Positions 46,034 through 57,630 of a DNA stretch of 64,000 nt are shown here, in pieces; position 1 is the first letter of the stretch; every line of letters begins with the position of its first letter. The stretch is from Naganishia liquefaciens. Taxonomy: Eukaryota; Basidiomycota; Tremellomycetes; Filobasidiales; Filobasidiaceae. The stretch is from positions 62,001 to 126,000 of the forward strand of contig BLZA01000007.1 of assembly GCA_013423385.1 (NCBI GenBank). The letters run 5' to 3'. The translations under genes and the position numbers were made by a program. The notes beneath the pieces are model-generated. The model was not told where the DNA came from. It worked only from the letters and a program-made list of their open reading frames with translations, and did not search any database.

Positions 46034-48615
46034 CTACAAAACCTCATTCCGGGAATCCGGCGTCAGCTTGACGAGCATATCCATCATTTGCTGAAGCATT
46101 GTTTCCTGTTTCTCCATGATATCTCTTAACCGCTCGATCTCCAGCAGCAGGATCTGCACGGCATTTCCCCCTTGTCAGCACTCGTGAAAGTGATCGCCGG
46201 CGTCGCGGTACTCACCTGCTGATTCGATGCGAGTTTGAGATTTGTTAAATCATTCTTGCCCAGCGTCGCGGCTGCGGAGCCCGCTGTTCCGGCCTCCCCT
46301 CCCGTCACGGCTCCGCGTGAACCGGGAACCCTACCTTCCTCAGGGGGCAACATTGGATGTGTACGCCCAGCTTCGACTTGCCCGAAATTAAACGACGTCA
46401 ACGACGCGCTGGCCGTCATTGGTTCCCCGGTGGGGATGGAATCATATTGCACGCCTCCAACCATATTGCCTCGCTCGGGGACGCGAATCGACCCGTTACC
46501 GGAGGGCGAAGGCGAGCGGCGACCCGGTGGGAGAGGGGTTGTCGAGCGCGAATCCTGGCGCGAGGTCGAAGGTTGTACAGCAGGGTTCGAATAATCAAGC
46601 GAGTCCCTTGTTGAATGGGCCGCGGCTGCATCGATCTGTATTGACTCCTTAATTTCCAAGTCACTTTACGTACTACAGGGTCCACTCACCGGCTGCTTGA
46701 TCTGATTGCTCATGGCGTCAAAGACTATCGCAAAATTCCTTCCCAGTACAAAAGACGGGAGAGCGATCAAAAGCAGGCCGAAGACGAGTAGCGGAACCGT
46801 AAATAGGCGACCGAGAACCGAACGCGGAATAAGCTCGCCGTAACTGGCGAGACATTACTGTTAGAAAGGCAGGAAAGGATAAAACTCAATTACTCACCCA
46901 ACCTGAAAAAGACGATGCATCGAAGAATACTGTAAGTCTCAGGTTCACATGCGCACAACCCAAGCTCACAGTCGTGATGGCTGTAGCGCAAGACTCGTCA
47001 GCGCGGATCCTAAGCTATGGAAACACTGATACTCACTGACAAGCACGAACCAAGCCGCGGAAGGGATCGACTCAAATTGGGAAGGGTTTCCTATGATTTT
47101 GTCAGCTTCCAGTCCTCCATAAATGCCATCGACTGCGCTCACCCTCGGCATCCACGAATGTGCCGAGCACTGCATCCCACACGCCACGTTCAGCGAAGTA
47201 GATCAGCGTTGAGAAGACTACAAGAGCCATTGCGATGAAAAAGGCGAGTGCTAGCAAAGCATCTTTCGAACGATGGATAGCGATGTACATGACCTCAATG
47301 GTGCTGTCCGACCAAGAGTGAGTGTTTGAGAGCCTTTGCGTTTGGGTGAACGTACAAGAGCATCTGATTTTGGTACTTGAATGCCCGAAACACTCGCAGC
47401 AATCGCAATGTTCGCAATATCGAGAACCGAAATAGAATCGTCTGCGCAAGATGAGGGCGAAGTGAATGAACGGTCTCGCTGCTTTGTCGCGCACGTACAG
47501 TGTCTTGTTGTAGGGCTACCTCAATATAGTACGGCAGCACCGCCAGCAAATCCACAATGGCGAAGAAAGCTATGTAGAGAGAGATGAGTTACGCTTTGCG
47601 AGACACAAAGCCCGTCTACCTACAAGTCGCCCAATTCCAGCACATACGCCACGAATCACTATGCCCAAGAAGCTGAACCGGCAAAGATCAGCATCGCCGG
47701 ATGTTCCCGTGTCCACGCTGCCTACTCTGGCGATATATCTGCCGAAGTTCGTATTGTCAGCCTTTTCCGCGAACGTGTTGCTTGAAGAGAACGAGAAACT
47801 CACTCTATGGTAAATAACACAACGATGCTCGTGTCCAGTCCGAAGAGAATTTTGGATGCGGCGCGATCGGTGTGAAAGGATGGCAATGTGGACAGCATGG
47901 TCAAAAGTGCACTGTTGGTGGGGAGATATGTCAGCATCTGAATGTCTATCTTTGCATTCTGTGAGAGAAGGGCAAAGGCGAGTCATAATCTCCGAAAATG
48001 GCTCGGCGACTTGCAGAATGCAGCACAGGAAAAACTTGTCTTATCGTTGACTTACCTCGCAACAATGGTTCCTGTGCTCGCGACATGCACCACAAACGCC
48101 TCCTTCGAGCTTCCCGGCTCCTCCATGAGCAGAAACAACCTCCGCTTCCACCCCGTTCGGAACTCTCTTGCGACGGCATAATTATCCTCTGGATTCTCGC
48201 TGGACAAGCCAAGCATCCCGCCGAAATCAGGTATATCAACCACCTCGTCGCGTGCTGATCCCGAGCCACCCATGCCGGGATGGAAGGGCGAGGTCGTGGG
48301 ATCCTCGGTGAGGAACAGGTCGGTCTGACGTATAATTTGCGGTTTCGCAGAAGGAGTGATCGGTTCTAGGGTAACGAGGGTATTCCGATGTCGCATTGTC
48401 GAAGGTCCTGGATCGCCGGAATGACTTGCGGCGGGACCTTCTCCTGCCTCGGCGGCATGTCGAGCGTACACAAGTGCCGTCGTAGAAGGACCTGTGTGCA
48501 AGGTAACCCGTTTCTTTCCGGTCGATGCGCCGCCTGCGCCCCCGGATGGCTGTCTTCGGTGCGCCGAAGTGGATATACGAGGAAGCTCGTATTCCTCTGG
48601 GTTTGGTGACGCCAT
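46034..48615 (-). CDS. Voltage-gated potassium channel (Kv-like)
   Basis: Thirteen exons: 48056-48615, 47804-47911, 47726-47738, 47624-47672, 47499-47569, 47356-47441, 47143-47303, 47037-47090, 46970-46980, 46898-46902, 46690-46843, 46216-46635 and 46034-46153; 603 residues. After about 170 disordered residues come S1 (VASALLTMLSTLP), S2/S3 (HSDSWRMCWNWATSFFAIVD, DLLAVLPYYIEVAL), an Arg-rich S4 (ILFRFSILRTLRLLRVFRAF) and S5. The pore filter is TITTVGYGE (368-376), a strict K+ signature, followed by S6 (LLVFGLLLIALPSFVLGRNF). A C-terminal coiled coil (ILLLEIERLRDIMEKQETML) may aid tetramerisation. Exons of 13, 11 and 5 nt are required to keep S2 and the filter in frame. It probably sits in the plasma membrane. 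Confidence 0.9.
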
Positions 48616-49118
48616 GCTGAGCCAAAACAGATGCAGAAAACAGTAGTTGTGGATGACCCGATTAGATTGTAAACACGTCGACAACGTTGAGAACGTTGAG
48701 TGAAGCAGCTCAGCAGCTAGCTCAGCCAGCACGCGGCCGCGTGATCGGCGGCCGAGTTATCGCCGCCTTCCCCTGAATGAGCTTCGCACTTAACTAACGA
48801 CTTGACCATCCTCAGCCTTGAATATAGCGGACCACAGAATACAGGGAGAGAACGAGGCAGCCGGAGACCTATTGGCAAGAACTTGACGCTAAGGATGGTG
48901 TTCAGCCAGTATCAAGCCAAAATCAAGTCTTCAGGCAGGACTTCCTCAACGCCTGCGGAAGATTTGCCCTCTGGGACTTGCCGTCTGATAGTGGTTGCCC
49001 GCCCACGTTGTCGGAGTCTGCGTACCTCCTCAAAGCCACGAGGTCCCTAGGCATGCTTTGACGGAGGAAACCTGGACCCTGTGCACCCGGAATTGCATAT
49101 CAGGCCTCTCAATCTCGA
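48616..49118. other. Intergenic region
   Basis: A 503-base spacer between the potassium-channel start and the adenine-deaminase stop. No gene is seen. In-frame ATGs up to 48732 could extend the channel N-terminus. Confidence 0.4.
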
Positions 49119-50243
49119 TCACCATGACACGTGCTCCCAAGCCTGCAACATCTCTTCTAAGTGCTTGTGCATCTCCTGTTTCCGATTCTCGCTTGCCCAA
49201 CTGCCATCAATGCTATCTCTCGAAATTTTAATCCAGTCTGACTTGCTAAGCGCATGCTCTTTTTGTATCGCAAGGTAGTTCTCCGATATCCACGAGTTGA
49301 AGAGCGCTGGATCATCCGAATTTATAGAGAACTGGGAAGCCTAATGAGAAACAGCGCATCTCGCCAACGGAGCCGGACTTACTTTGAGATCGTCGTCCAA
49401 CATCTTCCGGATCGGAAGCTCGTTCAGGTGATCAATCACGTTAAGAGCAATATTGCTCAAAGGACACAACGTCACCATGATACCCTCATCGCGCAACCTT
49501 GCATACACCTGCTCATCCTTGATCCCGTTGATTCCGTGATCAATCCGAGTCACCCCCAGCACATCGAGCGCTTCCGTCACATACGAAGCCGGACCGTCCT
49601 CTCCAGCGTGTGCCGTGAATCGCTCGAACCCGATCTCCTTTGCCCTCTGGAATGCCGGCAAGAATTTGGTCGGCGGTTGATCCTTCTCTGAGCTGCAAAG
49701 ACCCATGCCGTGAATAAGACCTCTCTCGTGATACGGCCGCAATATCTCCATTCCGTCAATACACTCGTCGGGACTAAGGTGTCGAAGCGCGCAGCCGAGC
49801 ATGAGGTAACTGACACCGAATTCCTGTTCGCCCTGCCTGAAGCCGTCCTCCAGTCCGTGCACGACATCGTCTCCGTGCAGTCCGCGATCCACATACGTCT
49901 GAACGTCGATGAAGACCTCGGCGTGCATGACTCCCTGAGAATTCGCTTTACACATGTACTCGTAGGCGAGATCCTTGAAGTCTTCACGAGTCTTGAGCAC
50001 CTCGGTGGCTTTGGTGTAGACATTGAGGAATTGGTTAAGATCCGTGTATTCCTTGTACGTGGCCTTTTGTGAACCATTATGTCCCTCCGACCAGTCAAAG
50101 AGATCGTGCTCCATCTTCAATCCATTTCGATCCGCGATCTTGAAGAGGAGTTCCGGAGTCATTGCGCCTTCGATGTGTACGTGCAATTCGACATGACGCA
50201 AGGCGTGCAGGAAATCCTTTTGCTGCTGAATGAGGTCGGACAT
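49119..50243 (-). CDS. AAH1: Adenine deaminase
   Basis: Two exons, 49383-50243 and 49119-49331; 357 residues (yeast Aah1 347). It converts adenine to hypoxanthine in purine salvage. Zinc ligands and catalytic residues of the adenosine/adenine deaminase fold are visible: HVELHVHIEGAM at residues 17-28, LCSSEKDQPP, FTAHAGEDG with the catalytic Glu, RIDHGIN, and SINSDDPALF. The conserved NSDDP form and short N-terminus favour the fungal adenine deaminase branch over adenosine deaminase. An in-frame ATG at 50399 would add 52 residues of poor composition, so the inner Met was chosen. Confidence 0.92.
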
Positions 50244-50740
50244 TGCTAATGTTGGCGAGGTTGTGTTGTTGGAGGTGAGAGACCCGCGATAAAGGCGGTC
50301 TACAAAGCGAGTTCTGCTTTGTCGAGAATCTCGATGGGCATAAATCTCATTTCCGCGTGAGTCGGACCGATTGCTGGTCCGATGATCGCGTTCGATCATC
50401 TTCTCGCTTCCATAGTTGCGAAGCTAAGCTAGTTATGACGCGAACTCTACGTACCTAGCCCTCGCCCTCTTCAGCCATACTGCACACTCCACTAGCTAGT
50501 CAGTCTGTTGTTCTGGACGAGACTCCTGAAGCTGCTTGCGAGACCTGGTATCACTTCAGTTTGCGATCCCGATATACAGCCTATATGTAAGATACAAATG
50601 CAGACCATAACCTATCTAGACAACCTATGGCACGCCACCTCAAGGGTGTCCTATACAATCTACCTGATTCCTCACACACATATCCTCTGATCGTATGTTC
50701 CGAAGGACTTTGCAATCCTTCCGCCGCCCATCTCGCACAT
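50244..50740. other. Intergenic region
   Basis: About 500 bases between AAH1 and the GPI-protein gene, both on the minus strand. No feature is seen. Confidence 0.4.
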
Positions 50741-52365
50741 TTACAGTGCTGTCACTACCAGCAGAACCACGGCAAGGGGCAAAGCCCACGGAGCCCAAGA
50801 GGGCGAAGACGCGCGGGCCATGCCGCTTGAGACATGGGCTTGCATTGTGGTTGATTGTCCAGCAAATGTGGAACCACAGGTCTGCTTTACGAGAGCGGTC
50901 GCATTTGTCAACGCTGATTCCAATACCGATGCAAATGAATACTGAGTGCCTTGCTCCGTCAACGCTCCATCGGTAGCGTTGATGATTGTTTGCGTGTAGA
51001 GGTTGATCAATTTAGCCGAACAGGAAGAACAAGTCGGTTTCGTGGTTGATGGAAATGAGATTCCCGATGGCAAAGAATAAAGATATCCATCGTCGGGCGG
51101 TGATGACATCGACATGGCCGAAACGTAGCAGTAAGCGTCGGTCTGGCTATCCTTGAGACAAGCAGCACTCTGCAGCATGTCATAGTTTTGGAAACCTGAA
51201 GACTTGAATCAGATATGGCCTAGGATGAGCAAGGTGAGCAGCGACATACCGTAAAGCGCTTCGATCGCCACAGCCTTTTTATTCCTGATATCCGCACCAC
51301 AATTGGCGTTTCGCTGAATATCGACAGCGAGCGACTGGTAGTAACGCGAACAGTCCTCGGTGTCGGAAGCGTAACAGATTTGCGACATCGCAGCATTCAG
51401 CATTGTGTCATTCCGCGTTCTGCGGCAGGTTATCTGTTAGAGTAAAGGTCCTCCTGTTTCAATCGTGGAACTCACAATTGCGCCCAGGCCGAGCTACTGC
51501 TCATCAACAACCCAAAAGGTCTTCCACACCGTCCAACACGCGACCTGCTCACACGTGTTGAGTTTCCTCGCATTTCTTCGCTGCCGAGATAGGAGGCGAT
51601 AAACGCAACACAAGAAGTGCTGAGACTGTAGCTAAGCGACTGGTCGAAAGGTTGCGGGAATGGCGTAGCCAGGGGGATAGTAGAGGTGGGTGCGGAGGGT
51701 ATAAAAGTCCGAGTTGACGACGATGCCGTAGGAGAGGTGCTGCTTGAAATAGCGGAAGCCAAAGTCGACGAGGTGGGCTCTGACGAGGGCGAGTACGTGC
51801 TTGCGATATTTTCGTGAACCGTGAACAAATCGTTGACCGCCCAGGAGAAGGATGCAGAGTTGTCGGAGGCAGAGCTTGAGGCTTCTGAAAAACCTTCAGC
51901 CAAAGTATCTAGTCTTTTAACTCTTCTTCTACCTGGAGACAGCGTGGGATATGTGGAGGACATCGGACTATCACTCGGAGCGTCTACTTGCAACAGAAAC
52001 GGTGACGAAGGCGAAGCGGACGCTAGTACGGGATACGCAACCGACTCTGAGTTTGTGAACTCGTTCGATTTCATGGCGGCGTTAGAGTTTTCAAGTTGAT
52101 TGTTCGATTTCCCCCTTTCCACCGGTTGCCCATGAACATCTTCGCCGAAGTACGCCACAACAGGTGAAGTTGCAGGCGACACAGTCGGCGTAACAGCGAG
52201 CGTTGGCGTGCCGAGAGGAGACGCCAACGCTCCCGTCATAGGAAAGGGCATGATCGCGGCGCCCAGAATGGCGGCGGCGGACAGAAGACATGAAGCTGTC
52301 TGAATTTGGAGAGGTGAGCGTGAACGATTGCGCCGATCCGCTGGTCGGGTTGCTGGGGTGGCCAT
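50741..52365 (-). CDS. DUF7729-like GPI-anchored surface protein
   Basis: Exons 51476-52365, 51250-51419 and 50741-51195; 504 residues. An N-terminal hydrophobic stretch (residues 25-48, TASCLLSAAAILGAAIMPFP) acts as signal anchor or signal peptide. A Ser/Thr/Pro-rich stalk follows, suited to O-glycosylation. The C-terminal half is Cys-rich and starts PFPQPFDQSLSYSLSTSCVA, with PFGLLMSSSSAWAQ and MLNAAMSQICYA, the pattern of the fungal DUF7729 family as I recall it. The end SSPSWAPWALPLAVVLLVVT is a typical GPI attachment signal. Function of the family is unknown. The segment between EEMRGN and GRPFG reads less well and might hide a small intron. Confidence 0.75.
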
Positions 52366-53107
52366 AATGGAGAGGATCTTGAGGTCAAGGTTGGTATATA
52401 GGTCCTTATGCGATGGCAGTCCGAAGAAAAAAGTTGAAGTAATGCGCCTGTCGCTTCGGACGAAGAAAAGAATGTTGGGGCTGAATGAGCGTGGTGGTCG
52501 CCTGGATATCCGAGAGCGATATTATAGGGTCGCCGAGAGAAAGTTGCAAGGCGAGGCGAGAGGACTACACCATAGTCGAGACTCGAGGCGATGATCGATA
52601 AGAGGAGAAGCGGTGGCGAAGTGGTCGAGGGTCTCTGATGCGAGCGCAATGGAAGAAGATGGATTCTTGGCCAACATTCCCCGTGCAAACAAACACCCTA
52701 GAACCGCCGATCGCACGCTAAACGGGGCGTGGCAGCGTGGCCCCCCTCGCGTAGAGGGTCGCGCCTATCAGTTTCACATCAAGCGCGAATCTTTCGCGGT
52801 AGTTCCTCCTGCATCTCCTGCTGTCTGCCTGTTCTCAACAAACCATAGTCAGCACCAGTGCGCAACAAGGTTGCCTGTTACAGGCTGAGGAATCTGCTGT
52901 TCGCTGAGCGCCGAAATCACCGCGGTTTCTGATGTCGCGTACACAGAAGACGTTATCTTCCGTATAACAGATGCTGAAAGGATCGATACAGACGCCTCCG
53001 ACTCTCTCCATGCTTCCTGGGTAATGAGCATACAACGTTTTTATCATTTAGTTTGTGTTTACTTCTATCTTCTATCTCGCCGCTTGTTTCTCTCCATGCG
53101 AAAGTAT
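52366..53107. other. Intergenic region
   Basis: A 742-base spacer upstream of the GPI-protein gene and downstream of the next minus-strand gene. A stretch near 52610 resembles the 5' half of a tRNA-Ser but no 3' half follows. Confidence 0.4.
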
Positions 53108-55241
53108 CTATATTGCGGTACCCCACACAACGTACTCGTCTGCTTCCGCCATCATTCCCCTATGCATAGTCGTCTCGGATCGAGCGTTGAAGGGATCCTC
53201 CAGTCCGAGGTTGCCGCACTTATGAATCCGGTTCCAATCGTCCACTTGTGCCAACAAAAGCTTGATACCCTCGAGACCCGCAGATTCTGCCTTTCTCATC
53301 GAAGGAGCGCTTACCGCATACTGGGCATGCGGTGCCGTCCAAGTAGATGCCGAGGCCGCAGTCAGCGATGGCTGAATAGCAGCGTGTCGCGCCGTTTCTA
53401 TGACTATCGGCGAGCCCAGATCCAAGGACTCCGTCCCCTCCAACCAAGGCGGTTGGGTGTCGACGATAAGGCTCGATCTCGTTGCTGGCTCCTCCAGGAT
53501 GGCACCGATGGCCTCAAAGGAAGGCGAAAGCGGCATACCGAGAACGGGCGGGAGCGGTTCATCAAGCAGCAATGAAGATAACGATTCCATCTGCGCAAAC
53601 TGAATCAAGTCTGGTGACGCTGGAGCTGGCGCAGTCGCCCAAGGCGTGCTCGGTCTTGCCGCAGAGCGGCTCCATGTTGAGCTACCGAGTTCGGGGCTGG
53701 ACTTCTGGCGTTTAATAGTCCTTGTCGGTAACCTCGATGCCGCACTGTGGCGGCTCTGCAATCCCGGTCTTCCACCAAGATTGGTAGATGAATGGATTCT
53801 GCTCGGCATAGGGAGCTGGCTGAAACGCCTAGTGGTTTTCGGGGAAATCGCAAACTCTCCCGCCGGTACGGGTGGTAGAGGTATGTCCGGTGGAGGCGTC
53901 GGCGGATGCTGCATGCTGAGACGCGGCGAAATTACAGATGCGCTCGACAGGCGAGCCGAAACACCAGTCACTGGCGAAACCATGCTGCGACCGAACGTCA
54001 ATCGCCTGTTCTCCTCTTCGCTTGCGAGCGAAGATTCCCCTGTGTGATTGCTGGTCATACCGTGCCTCTGCTGAGGTATCAGCAGTTTATGTACTCCCGC
54101 CGACCCGGATTGCGAACTTCTGGCGGTGACAGATGCAGACTGTCTCGATGTGAACGCTGGCCTTTTCGTGTTCAACTGCTTTCGAGCAGCTCCTACGGCT
54201 GATAACGGCGGGGAGAGCATCGACGATTCCGTAGGAGACTGCGCAAAATTTCTGCATTGTGGCGACCGCGTGAGCTCTGGTAGGGGTTTGTCATTAAGAT
54301 AGCTGGCCATCCGTGGCGACGGCGGATGGAGGGCTTTTCCAGTAATCGATGGTCCGGCGGGCAGATTGCCCAAAGATTGGCTTCGACTCATACCAGTAGT
54401 AGGGATTGAACGCAATGGAATACCAGAAAGCCTGATAAGAAGCGCATCAGTGGTGTGACCCCTTGATGACCGGTATTCTCACTCACCGGAAGCCTGGATT
54501 CCTCCCCGCCTTTTCTGCGACAAGTGCTCCGGTAAGTTGCGATGCGAACGATTCCCGGTGTTCCTCAGCCATGTCCGAGGCTGCTTCCCGCTTTTCCAGA
54601 CACAATGTCCTTTCCGACAACGACCGTTTCGTTCCCCAAGATACTCCACGCTCTGTCATGCTCTCCCGTGATCCGGCTCGCTGATTTCGTGGACGATGCA
54701 TCGGAGTACTGTCGCCACTTTGGGAAAGCCCTGCATCATTAGCTTTTTGGAACCTTGAGGGGTACGCAAACAAGGAGCTGGATGCCTCCCAGGTTGGAGT
54801 CGCCGGTCCGCTGAAAGATGCAGTCGTGCAGGCACTGGATGTCGAGGAAGTGAGAGATGGTGCAAGGGAGCTACTTCGACTAGGAAGCAGCATCGAGGGC
54901 TGCGTCTCGCATAGCCGATCTGGCTCGGAGGCCCGGTGTTGATGTTGCGCCGCAAAGTCCCGTTGTTGTTGACAGACAATCATAGCGAAAACGTCATCTG
55001 GTAGGGGACCGCTGATAGTAACGCAGGCAGATGGAGCCATGTCTTGAGTAAGGTCTATCGTGGGACCCTGAAATGCCTGATAATATGGCGATATCGGTGG
55101 TGTCAACGGGGCCGCCGCCATAGGAGCTGTGTTGAAACTGCCGTGCTTGACATCCTTCGATTGTCGCTTTGTCGAAGACCCGCTGCCGGTTTCCACCTTA
55201 CTGCCGCCGCGGAAGATTGAATTGAGAGACTTGATAGGCAT
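53108..55241 (-). CDS. Disordered Ser/Pro-rich protein, unknown function
   Basis: Exons 54487-55241 and 53108-54431 give 692 residues. No domain is recognised. The start MPIKSLNSIFRGGSKVETGS is basic. Short conserved-looking motifs include PLTPPISPYYQAFQGPTIDL and GPLPDDVFAMIVCQQQRDF near the N-terminus and GLEGIKLLLAQVDDWNRIHK plus EADEYVVWG near the C-terminus; these ends may fold or bind partners, while the middle is low-complexity with many Ser-Pro sites. A PPTPPPDIPLPPVP stretch is an SH3-ligand type sequence. A regulatory or cortical scaffold role is only a guess. Confidence 0.65.
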
Positions 55242-56550
55242 GATGAGACGACAGCGACGAGGACTTGCGGTGTCGCGAAGCCCGTAAAGAATGGAGCGCT
55301 TCGCCAAGTCAAGACCGGAGGGAACGAGGTTGTCGTCTTCTCTGTATTGAGGTTCAACTTCTTGTACGCTTTGTTGGATCTCTTCTGGCCAGTCGTTTTC
55401 ACCTCCGCACAGGCTGGTTGTCAGGACAGCAGGCTTCCGGTAAACTGGAAGGGCGAGACTTTCCGGAAGAAGGGTTTTGAGAGGCCTTTCACTGGAAATG
55501 GTAGGTCGAGTTGAACAGGTTTGAAAATGATATGTCGATTGGTGCGAGACACCTTTTCATACCTTGCTTTTCGTCGAAGCTCCTTAAGGCCGGAAGTTGC
55601 CGTAGGACGCCGGCACGATGTTCTGAACGATGTTCCTGAGGCGAAAGTGTTGGACAAAGAGCGACGAAACCTGGGCCCAGACACTCTTCGAAACTGAATA
55701 TCTAACCGCTCAGCTCATGAGCTTGCGACGCGCAGCAGACAGATAAGGTTTGACAAGCTATTTGACAGCAGTTCCAACTCGACGAGCATTCGGTCGGAAA
55801 TTCACTCAGCAACTCCGCAACCAGCAGTAACGGACAAAGCGAGTCCTGAACGGACCTTGTAGAATCTGCTTGAACCAGAATGATCGTGAATCAGCGGTCT
55901 TTTGCGCCGGAGATCGTTAGTGGATCGTTTCTCCGCTAGTTTACCTTTGAGGGTCCCCCCCAACATCCGCTGCATTTCCTGCTCCCGTCAGGCACGTAAC
56001 GAATCGGACAAGCTATGGAACAGTCGCCAATTCTGTTTAGATCGTGGTCGATCACCCTTACTTTACGACCATTACACAAGCTACCGCATCAAGCCAACTA
56101 AGGCAAAAGCTCTTGAGATGAGCACGATTCCACGAATCTCTAAATAAAGCCGTGTCTCACTTTGATTCGCCTCGGCGGGAGAGCTTGGACTTAGCGCGCG
56201 ATCGATCATTAGAAGGTGGAAAGCACTAACAAGCCTCTTTGTGTATTCAGCTGGTTATTCAGCTTTCATCCTTGAGCTCCTTCACTGCTCAGTTTTGTTC
56301 TTGGGTCTTCGACTGCTGCTTCGACTATCCCAAAGCTGATCCCAACTTCGATCATTCTTCTGAATCACTGGCATCGTCTTTCAATACTAGCCCCTAAGCC
56401 AGACATACGCTCGACGGGAGCCTGAACAGGTCAACAACAAGGCTCAACAGCGTGTGCAGTTGCGCGTGCGGGAAGGAGGATGCCGACAATGGATGACAAG
56501 TCCGCACAGAGACGAGGGAGAACCCGGATTTCTACTTGCGTTCATTCTTC

Positions 56551-56612
56551 GAAGACCTGAAAGACGGGATCGCTCTGTGAAGACCAGCTTGAAGAGCTGA
56601 AAGACGGGATCG
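56551..56612. repeat. Direct 22-bp repeat, 40 bp apart
   Basis: gaagacctgaaagacgggat plus cg at 56551-56572 recurs at 56591-56612 with a single C-to-G change. Confidence 0.85.
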
Positions 56613-57510
56613 AACATGTGAATTTCTATTTGATTGGGTTTTGAGAAGCTTCTGAGGTCACGGCTAAGGACGGGGAGCCAAATGCAGTTGTCTAGCTGGT
56701 GGCCTGCTTTCGACCTCCCTCAGTTTCCTTCCCACTTTCGCTACACTACTCAAGACAACCTGTTCCGCTTCATCCCTCCATACCCCCGGCAGTGTCACGT
56801 TATAGGCGCTGAAGAAGAAGAAGCAAGTAACAACGTATACCGATTTGCAGAAACCACGGATGAGACCCCGTTTTAGCTGGGGGATCAAGCTGGAGCATCG
56901 CCCGGGACTGGTGACGAGCTGAGCTTGCTGATACATGGCGATGGCGATAGCCAAGCCGATGCTCGACGATCATCGCTTGCTGTTGACATGGCTGTTGCCA
57001 TAGCTGTTGACAAGCTTGTTTTGTTTGTTTACACACAACAGACATGTACAGAAAGCTGTACAGGAATATAGTCACTGCAGTTGTTCAGCTAGTTGTTCAG
57101 GCAATTGTTCCCGCCAACCCGATATTGGGTCCATACCGTAAGGCGGGAGAGTAAATGCGACACTTGCCGAATGCCGATGACGACAGCGGAAGCGATAAAT
57201 TAATCGAAATCAACGAGGAACAACGTTTCTGATAAGGCTCATCGTAGACATTCTCGCAGAGCTCTACTGAAATGGCTCTCGACACGAACTCAAAAAACCA
57301 CCAGAACAACAAAACAGCTTCTCAGACTACAGCTGACTCCTTCAAGAAACACATTGTCCAGCAGCAGTCCAATCATCAGGCGAACAGCTGGGGGAAGATA
57401 TCTGGATAACACGACAAGTCCCGGTAATGCTAGTAGCCTTTGCTGGTCTGTTTTGTGCTTGTGAACGGGTGATTACATTGAGCGATCGCTCCGAGATCTG
57501 TCCCTATACG

Positions 57511-57554
57511 ATGTGAATCGACAAGGGATCCCATGTGAATCGACAAGGGATCCC
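57511..57554. repeat. Perfect 22-bp tandem duplication
   Basis: Two identical copies of atgtgaatcgacaagggatc plus cc lie head to tail, just past the 3' end of the Spc34-like gene. Confidence 0.95.
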
Positions 57555-57630
57555 ATGATGATTGCTCATTGCTGACTCCAGCCATCGCGCAATGTGATGG
57601 TGTATTCCGCAATTCTCGTGTCACCACTAA

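Larger units (their letters stand above)
55242..57630. other. Gene-poor 2.4-kb region with local duplications
   Basis: No convincing gene on either strand; frames stay under about 100 residues and lack domains. Two small duplications are present (see repeats). It includes the upstream region of the disordered-protein gene. Confidence 0.45.

Noticed and set aside
47624-47738. Single continuous exon through the S2-S3 region of the K+ channel
   Set aside because: The frame is open but gives a sequence unlike any channel; splicing a 53-nt intron restores the HSDSWRMCWNWATSFFAIVD block.
52605-52690. tRNA-Ser-like sequence ggtggcgaagtggtcgag
   Set aside because: Only the D-arm half resembles a tRNA; no anticodon arm, T arm or closing acceptor strand follows.
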